NCBI GenBank assembly: GCA_002270465.1
Contig: NQOF01000003.1
Location: 1 to 64,000 of the forward strand
Direction: 5' to 3'
DNA from: Blautia hominis
GTDB lineage: Bacteria > Bacillota > Clostridia > Lachnospirales > Lachnospiraceae
DNA length: 64,000 nt
Shown here in pieces: positions 18,870-28,000 of this stretch (positions are counted from its first letter, which is position 1; each line of letters begins with the position of its first letter). The translations under genes and the position numbers were made by a program. The notes beneath the pieces are model-generated. The model saw only the letters and a list, made by a program, of their open reading frames with translations, did not search any database and was not told the origin of the DNA.

Positions 18870-19639
18870 CGCAGCCGGAAAATGAATTTTTAGAAGCTAT
18901 GTGGAAAAAAGCCGCACGAAAAGAAGAGAATCTGAAACTGGCAGAAGAACTGAGCCGGCTGCCAAAGGAGGAGGGGATGAGTACCTTTTTATGGGATATA
19001 TTTTTCGGCATTGGTATCAGGCAGCTGTATGCATATATGGCGGATATCCTCTTTTTATCCTTCAGTCTCGCCGTGTTCCTGCTTTTTATGGGGATGAAAC
19101 TTGTGGGAGTGGGCTTTTTCAATGCTTACAGTGCTGTTTTTACAGGAGCGCCGATGCTCTATGCAGCCATTTTTTTTCTTTCATCTGTAAAGGAGAAGCA
19201 AAATCAGACATACGAACAACTTATGAGCTGTAAGTACACTTTTTTCCACCTGATGACAGCGCGCATGTTTTTAAACAGTCTGCTGGGGCTTGGCGTAAAT
19301 TTGGTTTACGCAGTGATCCTGGCAGTCAGATATGAGGCCGACGTTCCGAGAATGCTGGCAACGGCATTTGCCTCCCTGATGATCTTTTCGCTTTTTCTTG
19401 TGCTTGGGATCGAGAGAGGAAAGAAGATCTCCTGGGGAGCAGCAGTCAGCGGCATGTGGATCATAGGCAATCTATTGCTTACAGGGCTGGCAGGGGACTG
19501 GTACGGCATACTGCTGGAGCAGATCCCGGTGGCACTTTTCGCGGCGGCAGGTGTGGCAGCCGCGTTCATCTATATCAGACATCTGCTCCGTTTGTGCGGA
19601 CAGACGTTCAGAAAGGAGTATACAAATGCTGCAAATTAA
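18866..19639 (+). CDS. membrane protein, candidate anti-sigma factor
   Basis: The 257-residue protein has a charged cytoplasmic N-terminus of about 45 residues (MTQPENEFLEAMWKKAARKE) followed by about six transmembrane segments. It is coupled to the sigma gene by an ATGA overlap, and its tail overlaps the ABC ATPase start by 14 nt. Position and topology suit an anti-sigma factor that holds the sigma factor through its N-terminus, but there is no ZAS zinc motif and I do not recognise a named family. An ABC-2-type membrane subunit is the alternative. Confidence 0.6.
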   Translation: MTQPENEFLEAMWKKAARKEENLKLAEELSRLPKEEGMSTFLWDIFFGIGIRQLYAYMADILFLSFSLAVFLLFMGMKLVGVGFFNAYSAVFTGAPMLYAAIFFLSSVKEKQNQTYEQLMSCKYTFFHLMTARMFLNSLLGLGVNLVYAVILAVRYEADVPRMLATAFASLMIFSLFLVLGIERGKKISWGAAVSGMWIIGNLLLTGLAGDWYGILLEQIPVALFAAAGVAAAFIYIRHLLRLCGQTFRKEYTNAAN

Positions 19640-20480
19640 TCATGTGACAAAAAAATACCAGAATTTCACCGCATTAAAAGATATAAATCTGGAATTGAAT
19701 TACGGAATATATGGTCTCCTTGCCCCAAATGGAGCAGGAAAGACCACACTTATGAAAATGCTGGCAACCCTCCTCTATACCACAGAGGGAAGTATCCTTT
19801 GGGAGGGCAGGGAGATCCAAAAGCTGGATGAAAAGTACCGTGAAAAACTGGGGTTTCTCCCCCAGGACTTTGGCTATTACCGGGATTATACCCCTGAGAG
19901 ATATCTGCGTTACATCGGCATTTTAAAGGGGATTGGAAAGGAACAGCTAAAAAAAGAAGTTCCCCGCCTCATAGAACAGGTTGGTCTAACAGATGCGGCC
20001 AAAAAAAAGATGAAGAAGTTTTCCGGGGGTATGATACAACGTGTGGGTATCGCCCAGGCACTTTTGGGTAACCCGGAAATTTTGATCCTGGATGAACCGA
20101 CTGCGGGACTGGACCCAAAGGAGCGGGTGCGCTTCCGGAAGATCCTCACCTCCCTTTCCGGAAATAAAATTGTCATTATCTCCACCCATATTGTTTCGGA
20201 CGTGGAATTTATTGCAAATCATATAATTATGCTGAAAGATAAGCAGATTTATGCCAATGACAGTGTGGAAAACCTGTGCTTGACACTGGAGGGGAAACTC
20301 TTCAGCACACGGATCAAGACAGAGGAGCTGGCGGATTTTGAGAGGGAATACCAGGTTGTTTCCCAGAGGCAGGAAGGAGGAAACTGCGAGATACGCTTTA
20401 TTGCGGACAGAGAAAAAGATGGATGGAGTTCCTGCGCGGCCAGTCTGGAGGATGTATTTTTATACACCTATCGGGAATGA
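19626..20480 (+). CDS. ABC transporter ATP-binding protein
   Basis: The 284-residue ATPase has Walker A in APNGAGKTT, the signature FSGGMIQRVGIAQAL, Walker B ILILDEPTAGLD and the switch histidine in STHI. It is an ABC-2-type exporter ATPase. The frame is open from 19551, but the domain begins at the ATG at 19626, preceded by GAAAGGAG. It partners the two permeases that follow. Confidence 0.88.
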   Translation: MLQINHVTKKYQNFTALKDINLELNYGIYGLLAPNGAGKTTLMKMLATLLYTTEGSILWEGREIQKLDEKYREKLGFLPQDFGYYRDYTPERYLRYIGILKGIGKEQLKKEVPRLIEQVGLTDAAKKKMKKFSGGMIQRVGIAQALLGNPEILILDEPTAGLDPKERVRFRKILTSLSGNKIVIISTHIVSDVEFIANHIIMLKDKQIYANDSVENLCLTLEGKLFSTRIKTEELADFEREYQVVSQRQEGGNCEIRFIADREKDGWSSCAASLEDVFLYTYRE

Positions 20481-20489
20481 GGTGGAGAG

Positions 20490-21614
20490 ATGAGAGAAGA
20501 ATGGAAGCGACAGATGTGCAGACCGCTGTTCTGGGGGATCCTCATAGGAAGTATTCTGCTCAATATGTGGATCCTGGCTAATTTCGGAGGGCAGAGAGAG
20601 CTTGTCAGGAAAAGCCGGGAAATCTGGGACGAACTGCAGCTTCCCTTGAGTGAGGAAACGGCAGAGAAGTATCTGGAGGCTCTGGAGCCAACGGAGGAGA
20701 AGCAGACGGGGGTTCCCACTTTCCGGCAGATCATGGATGGTACACTGTACATGATAAAGAAGATGGACAGTGAGAGCATGGCAGAAGCATTTTCCTCTTC
20801 CCTGCGGCTTACCGGGGAGGCGAAAAAATATGTCAGCACGGAGTACGGAAAATTAGGGAAGATTCTGGAGGAGAACAGAGAAAGCGGGAGAGCTGCCAGC
20901 TTTTTTGTACCGTGCAGCAGGGACTTTTTTGCATTGTTTTCCAGATGGATTCCCCTTGCCTGTACCCTGGAAAGTATACTGGCAGGGGTATTGCTCATGA
21001 TGCAGAGTGTCAGTGAGACTTTTGCCACGGGAACCGCTGCGGTGGTATATACCACAAAGGCCGGAAGGAAGATCCAGGACAGCAGAAGGAGGACCGCAGC
21101 GTCTGCCGGTGTACTGTTTACCATATGTATCTGGGGTGTGACTCTTATGACGGCCTGCGTTGTGTTTCCATTGGGCAGTCTTTGGAAAACCCCCGTTGGA
21201 AGTATGATGCTTCTGGATTCCTTTTTCCCGATCTTAAGTAGAATGCCTTTGACTGCAGCGGGATATGTGGGGATGGAATTTATGATCTCCATAGCTGCCG
21301 CACTCCTGTTTTCCTATATCAGTTTTAGTCTGGTCACAAGGAATAAAAACAGCTTTGTGTCTTTTATACAGCTTGGATTTGGGTGCACGGTTATTTATAC
21401 AGTGACCTCCCTGTTTCCAAAGAACAGCAGGTTTTATTTTATTTTGCAGTATAATCCAGTGGATCTGGCCCGCAAAGCAGGGCACTGGATGGTGAGCGGC
21501 GGTCATTTTTTCTCTCCGCGGTATTATGAGGTGATCGTGCTTCTCTGTTGGGGAGGGCTTGCGGGGGCAGCAGCATTTGCTGCCAGGAAAAAGTTTCTGG
21601 CCGAAGATTTGTAG
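20490..21614 (+). CDS. ABC transporter permease (first of pair)
   Basis: The 374-residue protein has one N-terminal transmembrane segment, a hydrophilic outer domain of about 110 residues rich in charged residues, and five or six C-terminal transmembrane segments, the layout of ABC-2 permeases that act on peptides or lipids. GAGGTGGAG precedes the ATG, 9 bp after the ATPase stop. The substrate is unknown. Confidence 0.75.
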   Translation: MREEWKRQMCRPLFWGILIGSILLNMWILANFGGQRELVRKSREIWDELQLPLSEETAEKYLEALEPTEEKQTGVPTFRQIMDGTLYMIKKMDSESMAEAFSSSLRLTGEAKKYVSTEYGKLGKILEENRESGRAASFFVPCSRDFFALFSRWIPLACTLESILAGVLLMMQSVSETFATGTAAVVYTTKAGRKIQDSRRRTAASAGVLFTICIWGVTLMTACVVFPLGSLWKTPVGSMMLLDSFFPILSRMPLTAAGYVGMEFMISIAAALLFSYISFSLVTRNKNSFVSFIQLGFGCTVIYTVTSLFPKNSRFYFILQYNPVDLARKAGHWMVSGGHFFSPRYYEVIVLLCWGGLAGAAAFAARKKFLAEDL

Positions 21615-21626
21615 GGAGGTGACGAT

Positions 21627-22790
21627 ATGTTATTTGAGGAGATCAAAAAAATATGGAGCTGGAAAAAGTGCCTGTGTCTGCTGGCATTTTGGATTCTGTA
21701 TTTTCTTTTATTTATCAGTCCATATGTATCCATATATGAGGGCAGTTACCAGCAGACGGCTGATATTGCGGCTGATATTGTCAAAAAGTATGGGAACTAT
21801 ATATCGGAGGATGAATATGAAAAGATGAAAGCGGACGCACCCCAAAAAGGTGTCAGTGAGATTGACAAGATGATCGCGGAAAACGCTTTGTTCCAGAGCT
21901 ATGGGTTTCGTACGTTCCAGGAATTTAACTATGCGGAGGAGAGCCTTTCCCCGGATGAGGATACGGCACTGTGGATGGAGATTTACGATGTGTTTACCGC
22001 GGATGATATAACCAGGGAATTTACCCGGGCCATTGAACTGAATGTGTATCAGATGTATCTTGACAGGTATGAGTCCGAAGCATTGGGAAAAGTGGACGGC
22101 ACATCATACTATAAAGATTTGGATGAGGCACAGAGGCAGCGGACTTTAGAGCGGAACTGGAAGGAAGTGTACGGTATACTGCCGCCGCAGGTGATTGGGG
22201 ATAACTTTGAGGTCCTGCAGTTCTGGGCAGTTTTTGCGATCATCAGCGTGATTTTTATGATCTTGCCCTATATGGTGCAGGAAAACAGAAACCGGATGAC
22301 CATGCTCCAATATAGCTGTAAAAGAGGCAGAAAGTATTACCTTTATAAACTGGCAGCCTGCCTGTTATCTGCGTTTCTGGTAATTGGGGCAGAGTTCCTG
22401 TTTTATATGCTGATCGCAAAAATAAACCGTGTCATAGAGTTTTGGAATGCACCGGCTGCTTCTTTCTCCAGCGGATATATCGGATGGTTCCCCTGGACGC
22501 TGGGTACCCTGTCGCTGATGAATGTGTTGTTCTGCACTATGACTGCAGTGGGGGCCGGACTTATACTCTTTGTTGTCACCCGGTACTGCAGAAATCATAT
22601 CACGGCGATTGCCTGGGCGCTTCCCCTGGTGATACTGGCAGGCTGCTATGGCGCATTTTTAGTCTATCATTTCATGGAGATCACTACATGGAAGTATCTG
22701 GTGCCTGTGGCGGCAGGAATGGTATTGGGAATCGGCATTCTGGCAGTGGGGGTACAGTTTGTTTCAGAGAGAAAGAGAAATATTGACTGA
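21627..22790 (+). CDS. ABC transporter permease (second of pair)
   Basis: The 387-residue protein repeats the layout of the previous gene: an N-terminal transmembrane segment, an outer domain of about 170 acidic residues, then about six transmembrane segments. GGAGGTGA precedes the ATG, 12 bp after the first permease. It closes the sigma factor operon. The large outer domains suggest interaction with an extracellular ligand. Confidence 0.75.
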   Translation: MLFEEIKKIWSWKKCLCLLAFWILYFLLFISPYVSIYEGSYQQTADIAADIVKKYGNYISEDEYEKMKADAPQKGVSEIDKMIAENALFQSYGFRTFQEFNYAEESLSPDEDTALWMEIYDVFTADDITREFTRAIELNVYQMYLDRYESEALGKVDGTSYYKDLDEAQRQRTLERNWKEVYGILPPQVIGDNFEVLQFWAVFAIISVIFMILPYMVQENRNRMTMLQYSCKRGRKYYLYKLAACLLSAFLVIGAEFLFYMLIAKINRVIEFWNAPAASFSSGYIGWFPWTLGTLSLMNVLFCTMTAVGAGLILFVVTRYCRNHITAIAWALPLVILAGCYGAFLVYHFMEITTWKYLVPVAAGMVLGIGILAVGVQFVSERKRNID

Positions 22791-22805
22791 GCGGCCTTGA
22801 AATGT

Positions 22806-22913
22806 ATGAACTGTGGAAATTATGGTAAAAATGCACTTATAGAGAATGCGAGTGGTAACAGTCCAACTTGTCTGAACTGTTACAGCGCGTGTACGCTGCA
22901 AGGAGGAACATAA
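22806..22913 (+). CDS. possible 35-residue cysteine-rich small protein
   Basis: A short frame begins ATG AAC TGT at 22806 (or a TTG at 22797 that adds Cys-x2-Cys) and ends in TAA 2 nt before the GTG start of the fatty-acid synthase gene. It contains CGNYGKN, then CLNCYSAC, a zinc-ribbon-like arrangement. No good ribosome binding site is seen, which argues against it; the tight coupling and cysteine pattern argue for it. Confidence 0.3.
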   Translation: MNCGNYGKNALIENASGNSPTCLNCYSACTLQGGT

Positions 22914-22915
22914 AA

Positions 22916-24079
22916 GTGCTGGAAGAAAACATGATGATACAGTTCTTGAAAAAATTCGATGAGTACCCTTTCTTAGTGAAGGCTTCGGGAAAGGAGTACC
23001 TGATTGGGGAGGGAAATCCCATGTTTACAGTCAACTGCCGTAAAATGATCCCCATGAAGGAACTGGTAACGAGCACATCCCTGGCCCTGGGGGAAGCCTA
23101 CATGAATGATGATCTGGAGATCGAGGGGGATTTGTATGAGGCCCTGGACCACTTTCTGGGACAGATGGATAAATTCTCCATGGACCAGAAGGTGCTGAAA
23201 AAGCTGATCTTCTCCTCCACAGCCAAAAAGAACCAGGAGAAAGAGGTGCGGAGCCACTACGATATCGGTAATGATTTCTATAAGCTTTGGCTGGACGAGA
23301 CCATGAGTTATTCCTGCGGGTATTTTCTGCATGAGGACGATACACTGTACCAGGCACAGGTCAATAAAGTGGACTATATTTTGCAGAAGCTGTATCTGAA
23401 GGAGGGAATGAGCCTGCTGGACATCGGATGCGGCTGGGGATTCCTGCTGATAGAGGCAGCTAAAAAATATAAAGTCAAAGGGACGGGCATTACCCTGAGT
23501 GAGGAGCAGCACAGAGAGTTCACGAAGCGGATTGCGGAGGAAGGGCTTGAGGAACTGCTGACAGTGGAGCTTATGGACTACAGGGAGCTTAAGAAAAGTG
23601 AATGGAAGTTCGACAGGGTGGTGAGTGTAGGAATGGCGGAACATGTGGGGCGTGAGAACTACCAGATGTTCATAGACTGTATAAATCATGTCCTAAAACC
23701 GGGCGGCCTGCTCCTTCTGCATTTTATCAGTGAACTGAAAGAGCATCCGGGTGATCCGTGGATCAAAAAATATATCTTTCCCGGCGGTGTGGTCCCAAGT
23801 CTCAGGGAAATGGTCTCCTGTATGGCGGAGGATGGATTCCATGTCATGGATGTGGAGAATCTGAGGAATCATTACAACAGGACACTTTTGTGCTGGGAGA
23901 GGAATTTTAAAGAACATGCCCGGGAAGTGAGGGAAATGTTTGACGAAAGATTTGTCCGTATGTGGGAACTGTACCTGGCATCCTGTGCGGCAACCTTTCA
24001 CAATGGAGTGATTGACATACATCAGGTATTGGCCTCAAAAGGAATTAACAATGAACTGCCCATGGTACGCTGGTATTAA
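22916..24079 (+). CDS. cfa: cyclopropane-fatty-acyl-phospholipid synthase family protein
   Basis: The 387-residue protein transfers methylene from S-adenosylmethionine to double bonds of membrane phospholipid acyl chains. It has the SAM-binding motif LLDIGCGWGFL, the family segment RSHYDIGNDFYKLWLDETMSYSCGYF (in two parts) and the conserved C-terminal WELYLASCAATF. The ribosome binding site AAGGAGG is 9 nt before GTG at 22916, which was chosen over an upstream TTG. It ends at a strong bidirectional terminator. Confidence 0.9.
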   Translation: MLEENMMIQFLKKFDEYPFLVKASGKEYLIGEGNPMFTVNCRKMIPMKELVTSTSLALGEAYMNDDLEIEGDLYEALDHFLGQMDKFSMDQKVLKKLIFSSTAKKNQEKEVRSHYDIGNDFYKLWLDETMSYSCGYFLHEDDTLYQAQVNKVDYILQKLYLKEGMSLLDIGCGWGFLLIEAAKKYKVKGTGITLSEEQHREFTKRIAEEGLEELLTVELMDYRELKKSEWKFDRVVSVGMAEHVGRENYQMFIDCINHVLKPGGLLLLHFISELKEHPGDPWIKKYIFPGGVVPSLREMVSCMAEDGFHVMDVENLRNHYNRTLLCWERNFKEHAREVREMFDERFVRMWELYLASCAATFHNGVIDIHQVLASKGINNELPMVRWY

Positions 24080-24102
24080 AATAGGATATTTTTAAAATGG
24101 CT

Positions 24103-24147
24103 GCGGCTGCAGAACAAAGACATGTAAGGTCCCTGTTCTGCAGCCGC
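24103..24147. terminator. bidirectional terminator between cfa and the YczE-like gene
   Basis: GCGGCTGCAGAACA and TGTTCTGCAGCCGC form a perfect 14-bp GC-rich stem with a 17-base loop, between convergent genes. It is flanked by TTTTTAAAA on the left, which gives a T-run for leftward transcripts. Confidence 0.8.
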
Positions 24148-24153
24148 GGCTGT

Positions 24154-24900
24154 TTAGGTACAGATTTCTGTCATTCCTGCCAGGTACAGCATTTTTTCCT
24201 GGGTAAGGCGGTTAAAGACCGCGATCACCCTTCCGACGCCAATGACCGCAATGACAGTCCCAAGTCCAATCCCTACCGGACGTCCCGCAAAAAGCAGGCT
24301 GACCCCAATGGTGAAAGAGATATTCAGCAGGTCAAAGCAGTTTTTTGTAAATCCCACTTGCCAGCCGGTGCAGTCCGCGATGGCCTGCACAATACCATCC
24401 CCCGGATTAGGGATGATACGCATGTTCAGAGACATGGCTGCCCCGACGCCGGTGAGGACCACAGCCAAAAGAAGGATGAGGGTCCTTCCGGCAAAACTGC
24501 CGGGGAAACTGCCTGCATATGCGGTCCTAAATTCAGGGATCCTGTCTGAAAAAAGATTGAGAAAGCGAGTGAAGACCAGGCTTAAAGGAAGCTGCAGTAC
24601 ATCCATTACCAGTACAAGCTTCAGGTTGATCCGGTTGGCATGGGCAAGGGCCGGGCCGCCTCTGTGAGCGTATATTTTGCTGCGGACTGTGTGAAGACAC
24701 ATTTCCACAAGGACGAAAATGCAGTAGAGGATAAAAGTCATGTCTCCGAAGTTCAGGTTCCAGATGGAAGAAATGCTGTAGGAGACAGATATAATGGGAG
24801 AAACGCCCAGTCCGGATCTTGTGTTCAGGGAAATACCCAGGGCAAGGAGCAGAAGTCCTGCCACGTAATAGAGTCCCCGGTAGAATAATGATTTTTTCAT
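24154..24900 (-). CDS. YczE/YitT-like integral membrane protein
   Basis: The 248-residue protein has five to six transmembrane segments and the family features SLNTRSGLGVSPIISVSYS near the start and MRIIPNPGDGIVQAIAD in the second half. Proteins of this type are widespread in Firmicutes and their function is not settled. There is no strong ribosome binding site before the ATG. It is convergent with cfa. Confidence 0.75.
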   Translation of the reverse strand: MKKSLFYRGLYYVAGLLLLALGISLNTRSGLGVSPIISVSYSISSIWNLNFGDMTFILYCIFVLVEMCLHTVRSKIYAHRGGPALAHANRINLKLVLVMDVLQLPLSLVFTRFLNLFSDRIPEFRTAYAGSFPGSFAGRTLILLLAVVLTGVGAAMSLNMRIIPNPGDGIVQAIADCTGWQVGFTKNCFDLLNISFTIGVSLLFAGRPVGIGLGTVIAVIGVGRVIAVFNRLTQEKMLYLAGMTEICT

Positions 24901-24975
24901 GATATGTATGTACTCTTTCTATGTCTGATGATTTCCATCTTATTATCTTATCACACAATAAAATAAAAATGAAGA

Positions 24976-25003
24976 ACATTTCGCTTCCCCTCCGAATATG
25001 TTA
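24976..25003 (+). promoter_or_regulatory. possible SigK-type sporulation promoter
   Basis: AC at 24976-24977, a 17-bp spacer and AATATGTTA at 24995-25003 resemble the SigK form (AC, about 16 bp, CATAnnnTA) with one mismatch. No convincing sigma-A promoter precedes the DUF11 gene. The match is weak evidence on its own. Confidence 0.25.
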
Positions 25004-25041
25004 TAGGAGGCAAAAATCCAAACAGATGCGGAGGTATGAGT

Positions 25042-28000
25042 ATGGCGGAGAGAAATGGTACAGGGGGGCGGGCTTCGGCCAAGGGACCCTTTGTCTGCGA
25101 TTCTAAAATGATCTTGTTTTCCGGCAGGCCCACAAGCTGGTATGAGGTGGAGATGGTGACCGGCAGGGCAGATCTGCGGGGCAGTCTGATTCCTGACAGT
25201 GATGTGAATGCCATTGGCTACAATGTGCTGGATTATTATATTTATGGATACGACCAGACAGCAAACCAGCTTGTCCGAGTGGATGACAGCGGCGCGGTTG
25301 ATGTTCTGACTCCCAGACCGCAGGGACTGCCTGCGGCTTTTTATCATGTGGGGACTTTGGATCTGAACGGGTACTATTATCTGTACATGTCAGGGGAGCA
25401 GAGATTCTACACCGTGGATTTAAGGCCGGGTTCCTCAACCTATTTAAAACTGGTGGACCCGGCCTCCGGTTATACCGAACAGACGGACAACTACGGTACA
25501 GTGCTCTCAGAACCGCTGCAGATTGGTGACTGGGTGTGGCATCCCCGGGAAAATGTCCTGTATGGGGTGGCAGATGACGGAACCGTATACCGGATTGAGC
25601 CAAACGGTCAGGTGACTGCTCTTGATACTACGGGGCCTAACCCAGGCAGTGTTTTTGGGGCAGCTGTCATGGACCAGAACGGGGTGCTCTATGCGGTATC
25701 CAGTGGGGACGGGACTATCTACCGGTATCTGATCGAACAGGACAGAGCCCGGGCAGCCAGATTTTCACAGACGGTGCAGAACACATTCCAGGATGGAACC
25801 ATGTGTCCTTATGCGGCGCTGGAAGTGGATTTTGGAGATGCTCCGGATATCGGAGGGACAGCCGGCAGCGGAAATTATAATACCCTGCTTACAAGTGACG
25901 GTCCCCGTCATCGGATCGTTGACGGACTGACGCTGGGACTGCAGATAACCGGGGAGACGGAAGCACACCAGAATGCAGCAGCGGACGGGGATGATCTGGA
26001 GAGGCAGATACAGGATGACGCGCTGACGGTTCCTCTGGCCTCCCTGACTGTGACGGATAACACATATCATGTGAACGCGGCTGTCAGGAATCTGACAGGG
26101 GCATTGGCCAATCTGTACGGATGGGTAGACTTTAACAATAACGGATTGTTTGAGGCGGATGAGGCGGTGCATCAGACGGTGCCTTCCAGTTCCCAGACGC
26201 AGATCATTTCTCTGGATTTTACAGTTCCGCCCTCCACGCAGCTTCGGCCGGGGCATACATTTTTAAGGCTGCGCCTTACCACGGATGATTTGCCGGAAGG
26301 GACGTTACAGGGGCAGGATGCCAGGAGTGTGGGGCCTGCGTCTGACGGAGAGGTTGAGGATTATATCATCGAGATCCAGTCAAGGGCAGATTTGTCTGTG
26401 GAGAAGACGGCTGTACCGGATCTGCTGAATGAGGGGGAACAGATCACCTACACGATCACGGTCAGAAATCAGGGGCCGAATCCGGCACTGGAGGTACAGC
26501 TTACGGATGATATCCCCCCGGAAATCCTTCTGCCGGAGTACAGTACAGACCATGGGGGGACATGGAACCCATGGACGGGCAGCCTGGAGATCGGGGAGAT
26601 GCAGGCCGGGGAGGAGCGGACAGTCCTTATCCGGGGAAACTTCAGCAGCAGTACAGCCACTGAGGTGGAGAATACGGCACGTGTCACCACAGCTTCCCGG
26701 GATGACAACCCGGATGACAATACCTCCACAGTGGTGACACCGGTGAACCGTTTGGCTGATCTGTCGGTTGTCAAGACCGCAGTTCCATCTGTGGGAATTG
26801 CAGGGGAATCCATCGTATTTGAGATAGAGGTGGAAAACAAAGGACCGGATGAAGCCCTGAACGCAAACATAATGGATCATATCCCGGCAGAACTGGAAAA
26901 ACCGGAGATTTCTTATGACGGGGGAGTGACCTGGAGGACATTTGAAGGCCAGACCGGTGTATTTGATATACCGGCAGGCGGCAGTGTAAGATTCCATATC
27001 AGGGGGGATATTCCGGCATCGGCCACAGGCAGTTTTTTCAATACCGCAGAGGTACAGTCCGATACACCGGACCCGGATCTGTCAAACAATAAAGATACCA
27101 TAGAGATACCTGTGGATCAGTCGGCGGATATGGCTGTGATAAAAACAGCTTCGGAGACTTCGGTATATGAAGGGGAGAGAATCCAATATGCCGTACTGAT
27201 TGAAAACAGAGGGCCATCCGATGCGGTCAACGTAACGCTGACAGATGTTGTTCCGGAACAGATCATAGAAATGGAGTTTTCCCTGAATGGTGGAAGTGTG
27301 TGGAATATCTGGAGCGGTTCGTATACCTGGCCTGTTTTTTTGGCCGGAAGCAGTGTGACTGTGCTGCTGCGGGGGACGGTGGTTTCAGGATTTACTGGGA
27401 CGGTGATCAATACCGCGCATGTGAGTTCGTCTGTTCCTGACCCAGATCCGGATAACAATTCATCAGAAGTCCAGGTTGCCGTGGAACCAGGGGCAGATCT
27501 GGTATTGACGAAAACGGCAGATCCAGAAAGTATCATAGCCGGGCAGAGGGTGGTCTACACCATCACGGCCGGAAACGAGGGACCGGGCAGGGCGGAGAAT
27601 GTAGTGATCCGGGATACGGCATCCCCCTATCTGATGGAGGCAGAGTATTCTATTGACAAAGGAACTACCTGGCTCCCCTGGGGAGGCTCCTATGCCGTCA
27701 CATCCCTGGATGTGGGAGAACGGGTGGAGGTTTTGCTGAGAGGACGGTCAGAGCCTTCCTTTACAGGAAGCCTTGTCAACTCAGCTTTTGTAAGTTCCGA
27801 CACTCCGGACCCTGAGCCGGACAATAATTCAGATGAGGCGGAGGTAACCGTGGATGCATCTGCAGACCTGTCTGTAAAGAAAAGTGTAGAGCCAAACCCT
27901 GCCAGACCGGGAGCGTCTATTACCTATGAGGTCCTTGTGAAGAATGCGGGACCGTCGGATGCCCTGCAGGTGGTATTGGAAGATGCCATGCCGTCAGCGC

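Noticed and set aside
22973-23689. Minus-strand 238-codon frame
   Set aside because: Antisense to the SAM-binding core of cyclopropane synthase; no independent support.
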